This document shows, piece after piece, positions 1 through 9,254 of a stretch of 48,671 nt of DNA. How positions within the stretch are numbered: the stretch's first letter is position 1; each line of letters begins with the position of its first letter. A program made the position numbers and the translations under genes. The stretch spans positions 1-48,671 of the forward strand of contig JAJEDY010000086.1 in the NCBI GenBank assembly GCA_022821275.1. Direction: 5' to 3'. The stretch is from Candidatus Latescibacterota bacterium. Its GTDB lineage: Bacteria; Latescibacterota; UBA2968. Under the pieces are notes generated by a model. The model did not search any database, had not been told where the DNA came from, and saw only the letters and a list, made by a program, of their open reading frames with translations.

Positions 1-144
1 ATCTTGCTCCGAGGGCGAGGAGCAACCATCGATGGTATCTCGAAACGTTCAGCGATTATCCGGCGCACCGCCGGGCCCTGATACCGGGCATCTACTGAGG
101 CCTGAGCGATCGCGGACACTTGACCGTTCGGATGCGACAACGCG
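1..144. other. Unassigned window edge
   Basis: Nothing is recognised here. On the reverse strand one frame stays open from about position 160 to the window edge (about 50 codons), beginning just where the Rieske reading frame loses similarity. It could be part of an unrelated gene or of DNA that replaced the end of the Rieske gene. I do not recognise the peptide. Confidence 0.3.
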
Positions 145-747
145 TCAGTTGTGGCATTGGTTGCGCGCAAGAGTTTGCCCCGTTCGAAAGGAGTAGCCCA
201 GTCCATAGACGTGGGTGACAGCGGAGGGTTCGTACACGAGGTCTTTTACACCCAGGATCCTGCGAACGCGTTTGAAGTCGAAGCAACTCTTCAGATAGGC
301 ACCATCCACCGTTACCGAACCGACCGGTTGCACTTTGTCGTAGCCGTGTACGTAGCGCAGGTGTCCCAGGTCCACGGAGTTCTCGGTTGTTTCCTGGGGA
401 TGGCCTCGGAACCGGAGTATGTTGAATCCCAGTTCACACCACTCTTGTCCAGTGGTTGGCTCGGTTGGCAACTCCCATTGTGGCGGCCAGCCGCCGACCT
501 CCGGCCCCAGGTACGAGCCCAGATGCGGACATACCGCGTCGGCCATGCAGACACGACCAACCTCGTCGCACCAGACGACGATTTCCTCGCCCATCCACGT
601 TTTTTCGATCAATTTTTCTCGCAGAATGGACTCGCGGGTTGCGACGAAATACCATCCTTCGGGAAACGCCGGTAGTGCATCAGCGTCATTCCTGGCCGGT
701 TGTTTAGTATAACTGGTTCGTAAGTCCGCAGATTCTTTCAAAGACAT
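145..747 (-). pseudogene. Rieske [2Fe-2S] oxygenase remnant with internal deletion
   Basis: This is a 200-residue open frame resembling the start of KshA-like Rieske non-haem iron oxygenases, which are usually well over 300 residues. The first cluster half is present (CPHLGSYLG near residue 74). The text then jumps from LGPEVGG straight to WPPQWELP, so the stretch that should carry the second cluster ligands (Cys-x2-His) is missing in frame. The mononuclear iron motif follows as ENSVDLGHLRYVHG. Similarity ends near GLGYSF and the protein stops about 15 residues later, so the rest of the catalytic domain is gone too. It could not bind a normal Rieske cluster, so it is probably a pseudogene despite the open frame. 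The family assignment is firm; the deletion is judged from memory of the family pattern. Confidence 0.75.
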
Positions 748-803
748 AAAGGTCTCATCATCGAGAGTTCCCTAAAGGCGCCTTGAACAGCACCGGTGGC
801 ACG

Positions 804-822
804 CTTATAAATTATCTATAAG
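804..822. promoter_or_regulatory. Short AT-rich inverted repeat upstream of the Rieske remnant
   Basis: CTTATA and TATAAG arms are separated by seven bases, about 60 bases upstream of the reverse-strand Rieske start and 180 bases upstream of the forward TIM-barrel gene. It could be an operator or overlap a promoter -10. The rest of the 252-base gap (748-999) is AT-rich with no gene seen. Confidence 0.25.
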
Positions 823-999
823 CCATTTGCGGCAGGTGGGCAAGGTGAAAGATGTAAAGGGTAAGACATGAATGGAGTCTTCTGGAACCTTCTTATATTT
901 TCTAATAAAGGCCTGTAACAAATTTTATTTTTTATATACAGAAAATCCTATAAATTGGTTCTTGTAAATTTTAATGAAACTTTTGAAAGGAGACTGATT

Positions 1000-1770
1000 G
1001 TGAAATACGGGATTCGAGATAATATGTTAAAAGCGCCGATGGAGGCGCTGTTTTCGGTGGCGAAAGATATTGGGTTTGATGGCGTGGAGTTTTGTGTTGG
1101 GCGAGACTATCGAGAGAATATTTTGTGGGAGGATGGTGGAGGGGATCGGTTGAAGGGATTGGCAGATGCGGCTGGTGTTGAGATTTCTTCACTGTCGCCG
1201 GGGGTATTTTCGCAATTTCATCCCGCCTTGCCAGAAGCGGAAAAGCGCGCCGAGGGCGTTGAGATTTTGACGCATGTAATTGCGTCGTGTGCGGCGGTTG
1301 ATACGCGGCATATTCTGGTGCCGATGTTTCCGCGCGATATGGATGAGTGGCCGGATGCGACGTGGGATCAACTGGTGGATGGGTTCAAAGCACTGGGCGA
1401 TGTTGCGGAAGAGCACGGCGTGATTTTGGATCTGGAAACGACCTTTAGCGCGGATCAACTGGTGATGATTTTGGACCGCGTGGGGTCTCCTGCGGTGAAG
1501 GTCTATCACGATACGGGCAATACGATGACGCGCGGTCAGGATCCGGCTGAGGAAATTTTAAAGCTGGGTAGTGAGGGTGTCGGGATGATTCACGCCAAGG
1601 ATACGGACCGACAGGCGTTGGGAGACGGGCGCGTGGATTTCGATTCGGTAGATGCGGCGATGCGCGAGATTGGTTACGATGGATACATCGTTTTGGAGAC
1701 GCCTTCGGGCGACGATCCAAACGCCGATCACGCGAAGAATCTGGCGTTTATCAAGAAGCTGGGGGTTTGA
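1000..1770 (+). CDS. Sugar phosphate isomerase/epimerase (xylose isomerase-like TIM barrel)
   Basis: This 256-residue protein belongs to the AP endonuclease 2/xylose isomerase-like TIM-barrel superfamily, whose members isomerise or epimerise sugars using a divalent metal. Typical blocks are seen: GFDGVEFCVG near the start, LDLETTF (metal-ligand Glu region), VYHDTGN, MIHAKDTDR and YIVLETPSGDD near the end. A GTG start at 1000 is chosen because GAAAGGAG lies seven bases upstream; the reading frame extends 15 codons further 5' without a ribosome site. It is probably cytoplasmic, with no signal peptide. It is followed by the outer-membrane operon but separated from it by about 100 bases. The substrate is unknown; similar proteins often sit with Gfo/Idh/MocA dehydrogenases in sugar catabolism. 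Confidence 0.85.
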   Translation: MKYGIRDNMLKAPMEALFSVAKDIGFDGVEFCVGRDYRENILWEDGGGDRLKGLADAAGVEISSLSPGVFSQFHPALPEAEKRAEGVEILTHVIASCAAVDTRHILVPMFPRDMDEWPDATWDQLVDGFKALGDVAEEHGVILDLETTFSADQLVMILDRVGSPAVKVYHDTGNTMTRGQDPAEEILKLGSEGVGMIHAKDTDRQALGDGRVDFDSVDAAMREIGYDGYIVLETPSGDDPNADHAKNLAFIKKLGV

Positions 1771-1817
1771 GCAGGGGGTTGGCGATAATCCGTTGTGCTC
1801 CCTGGAAAGGAGGTAAT

Positions 1818-1859
1818 ATGACAGGAGATGTGGAATGTTATACAACCGTTGATTGTTAA
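1818..1859 (+). CDS. Possible 13-codon leader peptide
   Basis: An ATG preceded by AAAGGAGG at near-ideal spacing opens a 13-codon frame ending in TAA. Its stop overlaps the ribosome site (AAAGGAG, from 1858) of the next gene at 1874, an arrangement suited to translational coupling. The peptide has two Cys and two Tyr and resembles nothing known. It may be only a chance frame behind a strong ribosome site. Confidence 0.3.
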   Translation: MTGDVECYTTVDC

Positions 1860-1873
1860 AAGGAGACATATCT

Positions 1874-2566
1874 ATGAATAGATATTTGATGTTGAAGATG
1901 TGGCTGCTGGCATTGTTGATCGCGGTGCCGGTCTCTGCCCAGGAGGCTCGATACGGCGCTGGCGTGTTTTTTAACCGCAGCGTGCCCGTGCTGGGATTTC
2001 ACGATCGGTATTCGGCTTCTCAGGTTTATGGTGCGGTGCTGGATTATCAGGTCAGCCCGCGCGCTACGATGGAGTTTGAATACCATCATCTGACAATGGA
2101 TGACGGAAAGATCGAGGGGCTGGCATTTACATGGCCCATTGACAAGCAAAAATATTTGAGTCCAGATGCGAATTCTCGGTTTAATCTCAACAGCTTTTTG
2201 ATCAATGCTCTGGCGTATCTCAATACCCGCAAGTCCGGCAGCGATTTGCAGCTTTTGCCATATATCGCTGTGGGGGCGGGGTTTTACGATTATCAGGATC
2301 GGATTACAGGTCTGATTTATCCGGGACAAAAAGAGGAGCCTTTGAATGCGGATCTGATGCTGGATGATCGAGAGGATGAACATACGGCTCTGGGTGCGAA
2401 TGTGGGGTTGGGAATGACGGTGGTGCAGGGGCGATTCGGGCTGGATATTCGCGGGCGTTATCACATAATTTTAGGTGATTTGCGACCGATGGAGGCGTGG
2501 AATCTGCCCGGGGTATTTCCCATTGCGATGTTCGATTTCAGGACGGCATTCAAATTGTACTGGTAG
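1874..2566 (+). CDS. Small outer-membrane beta-barrel protein
   Basis: The product is 230 residues with a clear signal peptide (MNRYLMLKMWLLALLIAVPVS, then AQE). The mature part alternates aromatic and polar residues as in outer-membrane strands (for example TMEFEYHHLTM, IAVGAGFYDYQD and GRFGLDIRGRYHI) and ends in FKLYW, a C-terminal aromatic typical of barrels inserted by BamA. The ATG at 1874 is chosen for AAAGGAG at 1858 and for the signal peptide; an upstream TTG is unlikely. It is the first gene of a four-gene set with the TonB receptor 20 bases downstream. The function is not known; it could be a porin-like or accessory barrel for the receptor. Confidence 0.75.
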   Translation: MNRYLMLKMWLLALLIAVPVSAQEARYGAGVFFNRSVPVLGFHDRYSASQVYGAVLDYQVSPRATMEFEYHHLTMDDGKIEGLAFTWPIDKQKYLSPDANSRFNLNSFLINALAYLNTRKSGSDLQLLPYIAVGAGFYDYQDRITGLIYPGQKEEPLNADLMLDDREDEHTALGANVGLGMTVVQGRFGLDIRGRYHIILGDLRPMEAWNLPGVFPIAMFDFRTAFKLYW

Positions 2567-2586
2567 ATCTCAAAGAGGAGAGGGTT

Positions 2587-5500
2587 ATGAAGCGATTAAT
2601 ATTGGGATTTATTTTGTTGTTGCTGATGGGTACATCGGCCATGGCGACAACAGCGGGTAAAATCACGGGTGTCATCACAGATGCCGCTACGGGAGAGTCT
2701 TTACCGGGCGCGAATGTGGCGCTCGAAGGAACCCGCAAAGGAGCTACTACCGATGCCGAGGGCCGCTATTTAATTCTGGCTGTAGATCCCGGCATGTACA
2801 CCCTTACGGCGACGATGGTGGGCTATGGCACAGAGAAGAAAGAATCAGTGCAGGTGATTGTGGATTATACATCCACAGTGAATTTTGCACTGAAAGAAGC
2901 CAGTCTCGAATTGGCCGAGTTAGTTGTCGTGGCGGAGCGTCCGCCTGTGGAGCCAGATAAAACCACGAGTAAATACGTGGTTTCTTCGGCAGATATTCAG
3001 GCTGTGCCGCAGGTGAGATCGACATCGCAATTGATCGCGTTGCAACCGGGGATGGCGCTGGATGGCACCAATCGCATTCGCGGAAGTACAACGCGCGCGC
3101 AGACGGGTACGCAGGTGGGCTATTATATTGATGGGATTGAGGTTGATAGGAGCTTGCTCACAGGCGTGAATACTACGGCTATTCAGGAATTGAGTGTGCT
3201 AACCGGCGGTATGAATGCGGAGTTTGGCAATGCGGGTGCTGGTATTGTGAGTCTGGTGACAAAAGAAGGTCGGGGCAATTTCTCTGGTCGGGTGGAGTAT
3301 AAGTTCACGCCTGCGGGCAAAAAACACTGGGGCAGAGATGTTTATGAAAGTCCCAACTTTGAAGACAATGTGCAGTGGGACAATCCCGATTGGGTGACCG
3401 AAACGTATATGGATCCGGGACCGGACCGCGTCATGGGGACATCTGATGATGTCGAGCGTATGGCGCACGAACGCATCGATTATACGGACAAGATCGGGCA
3501 CCGTCTGGAAGGCACGCTGGGAGGACCTCTCACACCCGATATTTCGTATTTTGCGAGTGTGAGTTATGCGCGCAGCCCGGCCAGGTTCCCGGCGGCTGAA
3601 CAGGTGTCGGACGATCCGCCGCGCATGCAGGGCACGTTGACGTATCGGCCCAGCGCAAATATCAAGGTTAAAGCACTGGGGATGTATCAACGGTCAGATC
3701 AGTTTCAGGGATCGACGCGCAATAATGCACAAAATATTTTTTTTCCGGAGGATTTTTCAGCTTCGGGCACTTATACATTATCCCGGCAACTCCAGGTGTT
3801 GACGCTGACACATACATTGGGCAAAAATACGTATTACGATCTGAGATTTTTCTACAACAAATACGATCGCGATGCGTTTGATGTGCCGGATGCGACCGAA
3901 GCCGTGCGCAAAGATAAAGCGGGTTTTTTCAATTTGCCCACGCTGTTGCGCCAATATACCGAAGAGGAAGATACAAAGTACGGCATCAAATACGATTTTG
4001 TGAGTCAGGTCAATCGGTCGCACTTGATTCAGACGGGATTGGTGCTCACGCAGCGGGCGTATCACCGTACGCACGAAAATTTTGCCAATACCAAGAGCCG
4101 CTTTCTCGAGTTTGTGGCCGATGGTTTTGAACTCGGCAAAAATGTGAAGCCGTGGACGCTGAACCTGTACGTGCAGGACAAGATCGAGTACGGTGGTCTG
4201 GTCGCCAACCTGGGTTTGCGCTGGGATTATTACAATTTTGGGCGCAATGGTTCAATGGGAGAGGCGCTGGGCAAATCGCCGATGTACAGCACGTTTACGC
4301 GGGCGCGATATGAGATGGATCATCTCGATAGTTCGACGCCAACGATGACGGCATTGAGTCCTCGCGTGGGGCTATCGCATCCGATTACAGACCGTCTGGC
4401 AGCGCACTATTTTATTGGTCGATCGCATGTCTTTCCCGTGCTACTCGAAACCCATCGCAGACAGTTTTCAAGTGAGGCACCGGACAACGATCTCAACGGC
4501 AATGGCAGGATTGATGAGACCGAAAAGTGGAATGCTATGGAAGTGCATACCACGGCACGGCAACCTTCCGATGGGATGAAACCCCAGCGCACGACGAGTA
4601 TGGAAATGGGGGTGGATTGGAATTTTGTGGCCGATTATACGGCCAGTATTACGGCACACTATCGGCGCGACGAGGGATTGTACGCCAGCAACAATATTTC
4701 TTATTGGGTAGATCCCCTCAAAGGCCAGTCTGCTCAGGTCAATGCCATACGCAATACCTACTGGCAAACGGCGCGCGGCCTCGAATTGTCGTTGAAAAAG
4801 ACGTTTAGCAATAATTTCCAGTTCAATTTGTCCTATAATGCCGAATGGGTACGCGATCCGGGCGGCATTCACTACGGCAAGCACTCTGCGAACTGGTATA
4901 TACTTCCCGATGCCGATTTTATTGGTGCCGGGCACTACTGGACCGATTGGGAAGTGCAACCCGATGGTTCGGAGAGGCCCGTGCCGCTCACATCTGATCA
5001 AGTGGCCGATATTAGCGCGAAAGCCGAGGCGAATATCGTGTCGTGGACCGAGCAGGCCGGGTCACAGGGGCCGGGTGCTGGTCCCTGGCAGCCGCCTATT
5101 AAAACCAATGAGAACGGTATCTGGACAGCTTCAAATGGGCAGGTTTTTTCTGCTGAGCCTACCAGTGGACAGCGCAGGAATCAGTTGTCGCTTCAGTTGT
5201 ATTATGCCACGCCGATGGCTTATGGACCCCAGATGGGCGCGATCAATCCATTTGGGGGGCTGCGCGTGAGCATGATCTACCGCATTTTCAGCGGCGCGCC
5301 GTTTGAGTACGTTCCCCCGGTTGGCCCGCGGGAATTTCGTACCGGGACACCGGTGATGAAGACGGATCTGTACGCGGCCAAAGATTTTCGAAATATTGGC
5401 AATTTGCGCCCCACGCTATTTGTGGAGGTGAGCAATTTGTTCAATGAAAAGAGTACCGAGAGCCGAAATTCGGATTTCACTTATGTGCAGTACGGACAAC

Positions 5501-5613
5501 GGCTACCCCCACCGGATGATACCGAGTATTTGCTGTATGGCGATCCGAATGAAGCTACGCGCTACAGGTACAATCCGCGCGAAGTGGAAATCGGTCTGGA
5601 AATTCAGTTTTGA
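2587..5613 (+). CDS. TonB-dependent receptor with carboxypeptidase-regulatory-like N-domain
   Basis: This 1008-residue protein starts with a signal peptide (MKRLILGFILLLLMGTSAMA), followed by a carboxypeptidase-regulatory-like beta-sandwich (GVITDAATGESLPGANV ... GRYLILAVDPGMYTLTA, residues about 28-110). A plug domain follows (YYIDGIEVDRS, LTGGMNAEFGNAGAGIVSLVTKEG, residues about 130-235), then a long 22-strand-type barrel ending in EIGLEIQF. It should sit in the outer membrane and import a ligand using TonB energy; no TonB, ExbB or ExbD lies in the window. The ATG at 2587 is chosen over an upstream frame extension because it follows AAAGAGGAGAG and begins the signal peptide. The architecture is SusC-like but no SusD is adjacent, so glycan import is possible but not shown. 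Confidence 0.9.
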   Translation: MKRLILGFILLLLMGTSAMATTAGKITGVITDAATGESLPGANVALEGTRKGATTDAEGRYLILAVDPGMYTLTATMVGYGTEKKESVQVIVDYTSTVNFALKEASLELAELVVVAERPPVEPDKTTSKYVVSSADIQAVPQVRSTSQLIALQPGMALDGTNRIRGSTTRAQTGTQVGYYIDGIEVDRSLLTGVNTTAIQELSVLTGGMNAEFGNAGAGIVSLVTKEGRGNFSGRVEYKFTPAGKKHWGRDVYESPNFEDNVQWDNPDWVTETYMDPGPDRVMGTSDDVERMAHERIDYTDKIGHRLEGTLGGPLTPDISYFASVSYARSPARFPAAEQVSDDPPRMQGTLTYRPSANIKVKALGMYQRSDQFQGSTRNNAQNIFFPEDFSASGTYTLSRQLQVLTLTHTLGKNTYYDLRFFYNKYDRDAFDVPDATEAVRKDKAGFFNLPTLLRQYTEEEDTKYGIKYDFVSQVNRSHLIQTGLVLTQRAYHRTHENFANTKSRFLEFVADGFELGKNVKPWTLNLYVQDKIEYGGLVANLGLRWDYYNFGRNGSMGEALGKSPMYSTFTRARYEMDHLDSSTPTMTALSPRVGLSHPITDRLAAHYFIGRSHVFPVLLETHRRQFSSEAPDNDLNGNGRIDETEKWNAMEVHTTARQPSDGMKPQRTTSMEMGVDWNFVADYTASITAHYRRDEGLYASNNISYWVDPLKGQSAQVNAIRNTYWQTARGLELSLKKTFSNNFQFNLSYNAEWVRDPGGIHYGKHSANWYILPDADFIGAGHYWTDWEVQPDGSERPVPLTSDQVADISAKAEANIVSWTEQAGSQGPGAGPWQPPIKTNENGIWTASNGQVFSAEPTSGQRRNQLSLQLYYATPMAYGPQMGAINPFGGLRVSMIYRIFSGAPFEYVPPVGPREFRTGTPVMKTDLYAAKDFRNIGNLRPTLFVEVSNLFNEKSTESRNSDFTYVQYGQRLPPPDDTEYLLYGDPNEATRYRYNPREVEIGLEIQF

Positions 5614-5631
5614 AAATTGGAGGATAGTGAT

Positions 5632-8007
5632 ATGAACAGGAAATTTCTCGCTGCTGTCCTGATGATAGTGGTTGTCGGGTGGGCATTTAATGTCTATTCT
5701 CTGGACACTCAGAATATGCGACAACTCACCCGCGGGCAACTCTGGACCGGATTTCGCAATGAGGGCACTCAGGGCGGCGTCTGGGACGACCGAAGTTCTC
5801 GCGGCGCGCCCCGCTTGACGTATCCGGGCATGGGCAATGGTCTTATGCTCAATATGGCGGGGGCTGACTATATCGAGTATTTCGGGAAAAAGGACGGTTT
5901 TAGCTGGGCAGAGCAAAAGCAAGAAGCGCAAAATTTATCGGGTGGTGAGGGAATATGGGTGTTGACCAATGTCGGCGGCGAATACGGGGTGTCGTATTCG
6001 GGACCGTGGACGCCTTCGGCAGATATCGCACCGATGTATTACGATATTGCCAATAGCCCCGAAGCGAACTGGGGGTATCAAGTCGAAGTGCCGCCCCATG
6101 GCGTGGGCGCGGGAGCAATTATGCCCAACTGGTATCCCGGTGCAGCATTGCAAACCGATGCGCCGAGGACAGGTGTGCCCTATGAAATCCTCAACCATCG
6201 GTGGGGGCAGTACATGGACGCCGATAAGGATGGTCGCGCAGAAGATATCGTTTTTAGCAAGTGGACGACCAAACACGGTGTTACGATTACGCGCAAGGCC
6301 ATGGCCTGGAGTTATCAGGGCTTTGATGACTTCTTTATTCTCGAAGTGGAATTTGAGAACACGGGTGATTCCGATGGCGATGGCATTGCAGATTTGAACG
6401 GTGGTGCAGGATATCCTTTGCAGGATGCGTATTTCGCATTTGTTCAGGGTTTTACCGTGAGCATGTCTGGCGATGGTAATAACCACAGCATGAGCGCGGG
6501 GATGCCCGGGCAATATACGCCGCAAGACGACCACTTTCGCTATACTGCGGCTCCCAATTACGACGGTCCGGCTGAATATGTGGAACTGAAGCTCAGCTAT
6601 CAGTGGGATGGGGATGATCCCACCAAATCGCAGGAAGATACGGGCCAACCCATTGATATTGAAAGTGTACATGGCAATGCCAAGCGGTTGCCCGGTGGTA
6701 TATCTGATGGACAATTGCGAGCACCCCAATACGTGGGTGTCGCACCATTGGCCTATCGCGATAGCGGGCCGTCTCATATGTTCAATGCCAATGATCAGGG
6801 CAAATACGTGAATCCCGTTGGGGAACAGCCTCGTACAGTCAAGTGGTACGAGACCGACCGCTTCTGGGGCTTGCGCACCAAATTGCCCAATTTGTCGAGC
6901 GATTCGGAACAGGGTATATACGAGGCATTTTCCGGTGCGACAGATAACAATCCCACAACGGTAACGGGTTTTGCCAATGTGCAGACTTACGGGCCGTACA
7001 ATCTGGCTGTAGGCGAAAAGGCCAAAGTGGTGGTGGCTTATGTCGCCGCATCGGGCGCGCAAGCAATCTCGCGGCCCGGTCAACCTGCTTATGCTATTGA
7101 TATTCAATCGTTTTGTCTGGATGGCATACCTCTGGAAGAATCGGTTCGCCTCGACCGCTTGAAACAGGGTGAGAGTGCTCTGATCGCACATCTGGAGGCC
7201 GCGCAATTTGCGTACGATAATATGTACGACCTGCCCGATTATCCACCCGATGTCATGTTCACGCCCGGAGTCAATCAAGACGCGGAAATTACATTGACGT
7301 GGAGCGATGGCGTCGAATCATCGGCACATCCCGATTTTGGCGATCCCGATGTGGTGGGGTATCGCGTGTTCCGATCTGCTTATCAGGAATTTGGTCCCTG
7401 GGAACACGTCGGTACGGTTACGGCAGGCACAAGTGGAACTACCTGGGACTATTCGGGCGGTCAATACGTGTGGCGTGATAATACGGCAGTTGCCGGGTTC
7501 CGGTATTTTTACAATGTGCGGGCTTTTGCCAAACCGCGCGATTCGTGGAGCAATGGCATGTCGAGTATGGCTGATTTGCCCGCAGAAGTGCAGGGGCATT
7601 TAAAGGCTGGACTCGAAGGTGGATATTCTGCGCCTGAACACCGCGTGAATCTGGACCTCAGCCCGTTTCAGCCGGGACTGGCTCCATCGTGGCCAGAAAA
7701 GCGCGTGCGCGTGGTGCCCAATCCGTTCAGTTTGTCGGAATCGGCTTATAATTACCAGAGTTCAAAAAAGATCCGCTTTCTGGGATTGCCCCCCAAAAGC
7801 CGCGTGCTGATTTACAATGTGGCGGGAGATATTGTGGGTGAAATCCTGCACGACGATGCCAGTTCAGGCGAAGCCTCGTGGTTCCAGATTGAACGCAATG
7901 TGACTGCGCCTGATGTGGCCAGTGGCATTTATTTTTACGTCGTTGAATCGCTGACGCCCGAAAGTATGGGGCAAACGGTGACGGGGACGTTTTACATTTT
8001 GAGATAG
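5632..8007 (+). CDS. Large secreted protein with FN3-like and type IX-like C-terminal domain
   Basis: The 791-residue product has a signal peptide (MNRKFLAAVLMIVVVGWAFN) and a long extracellular region. A fibronectin-III-like segment lies at about residues 545-650 (ITLTWSDGVES, VVGYRVFRSAYQEFGPW, FRYFYNVRAF). The end is the FlgD-Ig/type IX sorting-like pattern: VVPNPFSLSE, VLIYNVAGDIVGEI, SGIYFYVVES and final GTFYILR. Such domains route proteins through the type IX system or attach them to the surface in Bacteroidetes relatives. ATG at 5632 follows GGAGGA; the frame opens with a TTG 15 bases earlier. It lies between the TonB receptor and a PorV-like gene, suggesting joint surface function. 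The middle 500 residues match nothing I recognise. Confidence 0.7.
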   Translation: MNRKFLAAVLMIVVVGWAFNVYSLDTQNMRQLTRGQLWTGFRNEGTQGGVWDDRSSRGAPRLTYPGMGNGLMLNMAGADYIEYFGKKDGFSWAEQKQEAQNLSGGEGIWVLTNVGGEYGVSYSGPWTPSADIAPMYYDIANSPEANWGYQVEVPPHGVGAGAIMPNWYPGAALQTDAPRTGVPYEILNHRWGQYMDADKDGRAEDIVFSKWTTKHGVTITRKAMAWSYQGFDDFFILEVEFENTGDSDGDGIADLNGGAGYPLQDAYFAFVQGFTVSMSGDGNNHSMSAGMPGQYTPQDDHFRYTAAPNYDGPAEYVELKLSYQWDGDDPTKSQEDTGQPIDIESVHGNAKRLPGGISDGQLRAPQYVGVAPLAYRDSGPSHMFNANDQGKYVNPVGEQPRTVKWYETDRFWGLRTKLPNLSSDSEQGIYEAFSGATDNNPTTVTGFANVQTYGPYNLAVGEKAKVVVAYVAASGAQAISRPGQPAYAIDIQSFCLDGIPLEESVRLDRLKQGESALIAHLEAAQFAYDNMYDLPDYPPDVMFTPGVNQDAEITLTWSDGVESSAHPDFGDPDVVGYRVFRSAYQEFGPWEHVGTVTAGTSGTTWDYSGGQYVWRDNTAVAGFRYFYNVRAFAKPRDSWSNGMSSMADLPAEVQGHLKAGLEGGYSAPEHRVNLDLSPFQPGLAPSWPEKRVRVVPNPFSLSESAYNYQSSKKIRFLGLPPKSRVLIYNVAGDIVGEILHDDASSGEASWFQIERNVTAPDVASGIYFYVVESLTPESMGQTVTGTFYILR

Positions 8008-8017
8008 GGAGCCTGAC

Positions 8018-8974
8018 ATGAACAAACGAATATTACTGGTGCTGCTGGTCGGGCTGATGACAGGACCGGCCTTTGCACAGTCGGATTTTGGAGAATACGG
8101 TACGATTTTGCCGGTGAAGGGGCAGTCGTCGCTGGCATTTCTCAAAATCGGTGCGTCACCCCGTGCCGTTGCTATGGGTGAAGCTTTTGTCGCGATGAAC
8201 GGCGGTATTGATGCGTCTTTTTACAATCCCGGCGCATTGGGATTTGTTTCGGGCGGCGAGTACGCGCTGGCCTACACGCGCTGGCTGGTCAATTCGGGAT
8301 TGTATTCGGGGGCATTGGCTTACAAGTGGGGCGGCAACACGTTTGGCGTTTCCATTGTGAGCTTTGTGCCCGAAGAGGTGGAGGAAACGACGATCTTTCA
8401 GGCCACGGGTACCGGGCGCATGATCCAGGGCGGCGATACGGCCATTGGATTTATGTTCGCGCGTCAGATGACCGATAAAGTGTCCTGGGGTGTGCAGGCG
8501 CGGTGGGTTCAGGAAGATCTGGTGCTCAAGACGACGAGTACCTTCCAGTTTGATCTGGGCATTTCGGCATATACGGGCTATCGCAGTTTGCGTATTGCCG
8601 CTGCCGCGCGCAATGTGGGTACTGAGATTACTGTGGAGACCGAGCAGTTTTCACCGCCGATCAATTTCAATTTTGGGCTGGCAGGTGAGGTCTATGGGGA
8701 ACAGGGCGATCCGACGTATTTGACGCTTGCGGCCGAGACCATTATGGCTACTGATTACGGTCAGCGATGGAATTTTGGCGGTGAGTTGTGGCTTGCCAAT
8801 ATGCTCGCATTGCGCGGTGGGTATAAGGTCAACTACGACGTGGAGGATTACAGTCTGGGCGCTGGCCTGAAGCACAATTTTGGCGGGCGCGATATCCGCG
8901 TGGATCTGTCGTATAGCAATGGCGGCGTGTATTTCGATGCACCGCTGCGCATTGCTGTTAGTGGGTCGTTTTGA
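8018..8974 (+). CDS. PorV/PorQ-family outer-membrane protein
   Basis: The product is 318 residues with signal peptide MNKRILLVLLVGLMTGPAFA. The following motif FLKIGASPRAVAMGEAFVA, then DASFYNPGAL, is the hallmark of the PorV/PorQ (UPF0164) family, FadL-like barrels that in type IX secretion shuttle cargo from the translocon to the attachment complex. The rest shows barrel strands and ends in RIAVSGSF with terminal Phe. It begins 10 bases after the secreted protein with a type IX-like tail, which supports a cargo-shuttle pairing, although PorV-like proteins also occur in lineages without proven type IX secretion. No other type IX component is in the window. Confidence 0.82.
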   Translation: MNKRILLVLLVGLMTGPAFAQSDFGEYGTILPVKGQSSLAFLKIGASPRAVAMGEAFVAMNGGIDASFYNPGALGFVSGGEYALAYTRWLVNSGLYSGALAYKWGGNTFGVSIVSFVPEEVEETTIFQATGTGRMIQGGDTAIGFMFARQMTDKVSWGVQARWVQEDLVLKTTSTFQFDLGISAYTGYRSLRIAAAARNVGTEITVETEQFSPPINFNFGLAGEVYGEQGDPTYLTLAAETIMATDYGQRWNFGGELWLANMLALRGGYKVNYDVEDYSLGAGLKHNFGGRDIRVDLSYSNGGVYFDAPLRIAVSGSF

Positions 8975-9000
8975 AACCCATCCCCCGCCGCCAATATTAT

Positions 9001-9246
9001 CCGCAGATGGACGCAGATGGACGGGGCGATGGGTGAGGGTTGAAAGCTGAACGCCAATACTGGTGTGTGCAGGGGATGGATTCCTTGCACACACTTTCTT
9101 TTTGAGGTACATTGCACAACAATATCCACGAAGAGCACCAAGGGACACAAAGAAAGGCAAAAAACAATCACGCTTGCACGGATTTTATGATGAGCAACAA
9201 TGCAATTCTCTGTGTTCATCTGTGTTTATCGGTGGTTGCTTTTAAG
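9001..9246. repeat. Cluster of dispersed intergenic repeats
   Basis: The gap 8975-9254 holds no gene but three repeat-like stretches: CCGCAGATGGACGCAGATGG (9001-9020); CCACGAAGAGCACCAAGG continuing as a purine-rich run (9127-9160); and, near 9207-9243, the reverse complement of the AACCACAGATGAACACAGATG family also present at 20938 and 24862. The last one ends about 10 bases before the start codon of the DUF6785 gene, so it probably lies in its 5' leader. Confidence 0.7.
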
Positions 9247-9254
9247 AGATTGCG

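Noticed and set aside
5935-7278. A 447-codon reverse-strand open frame inside the secreted-protein gene
   Set aside because: It is antisense to a well-supported gene, has no ribosome site or family features, and reflects codon bias.
9001-9246. CRISPR array suspected from repeated CAGATG units
   Set aside because: Units are short, irregular and without spacers of even length, and no cas gene is in the window.
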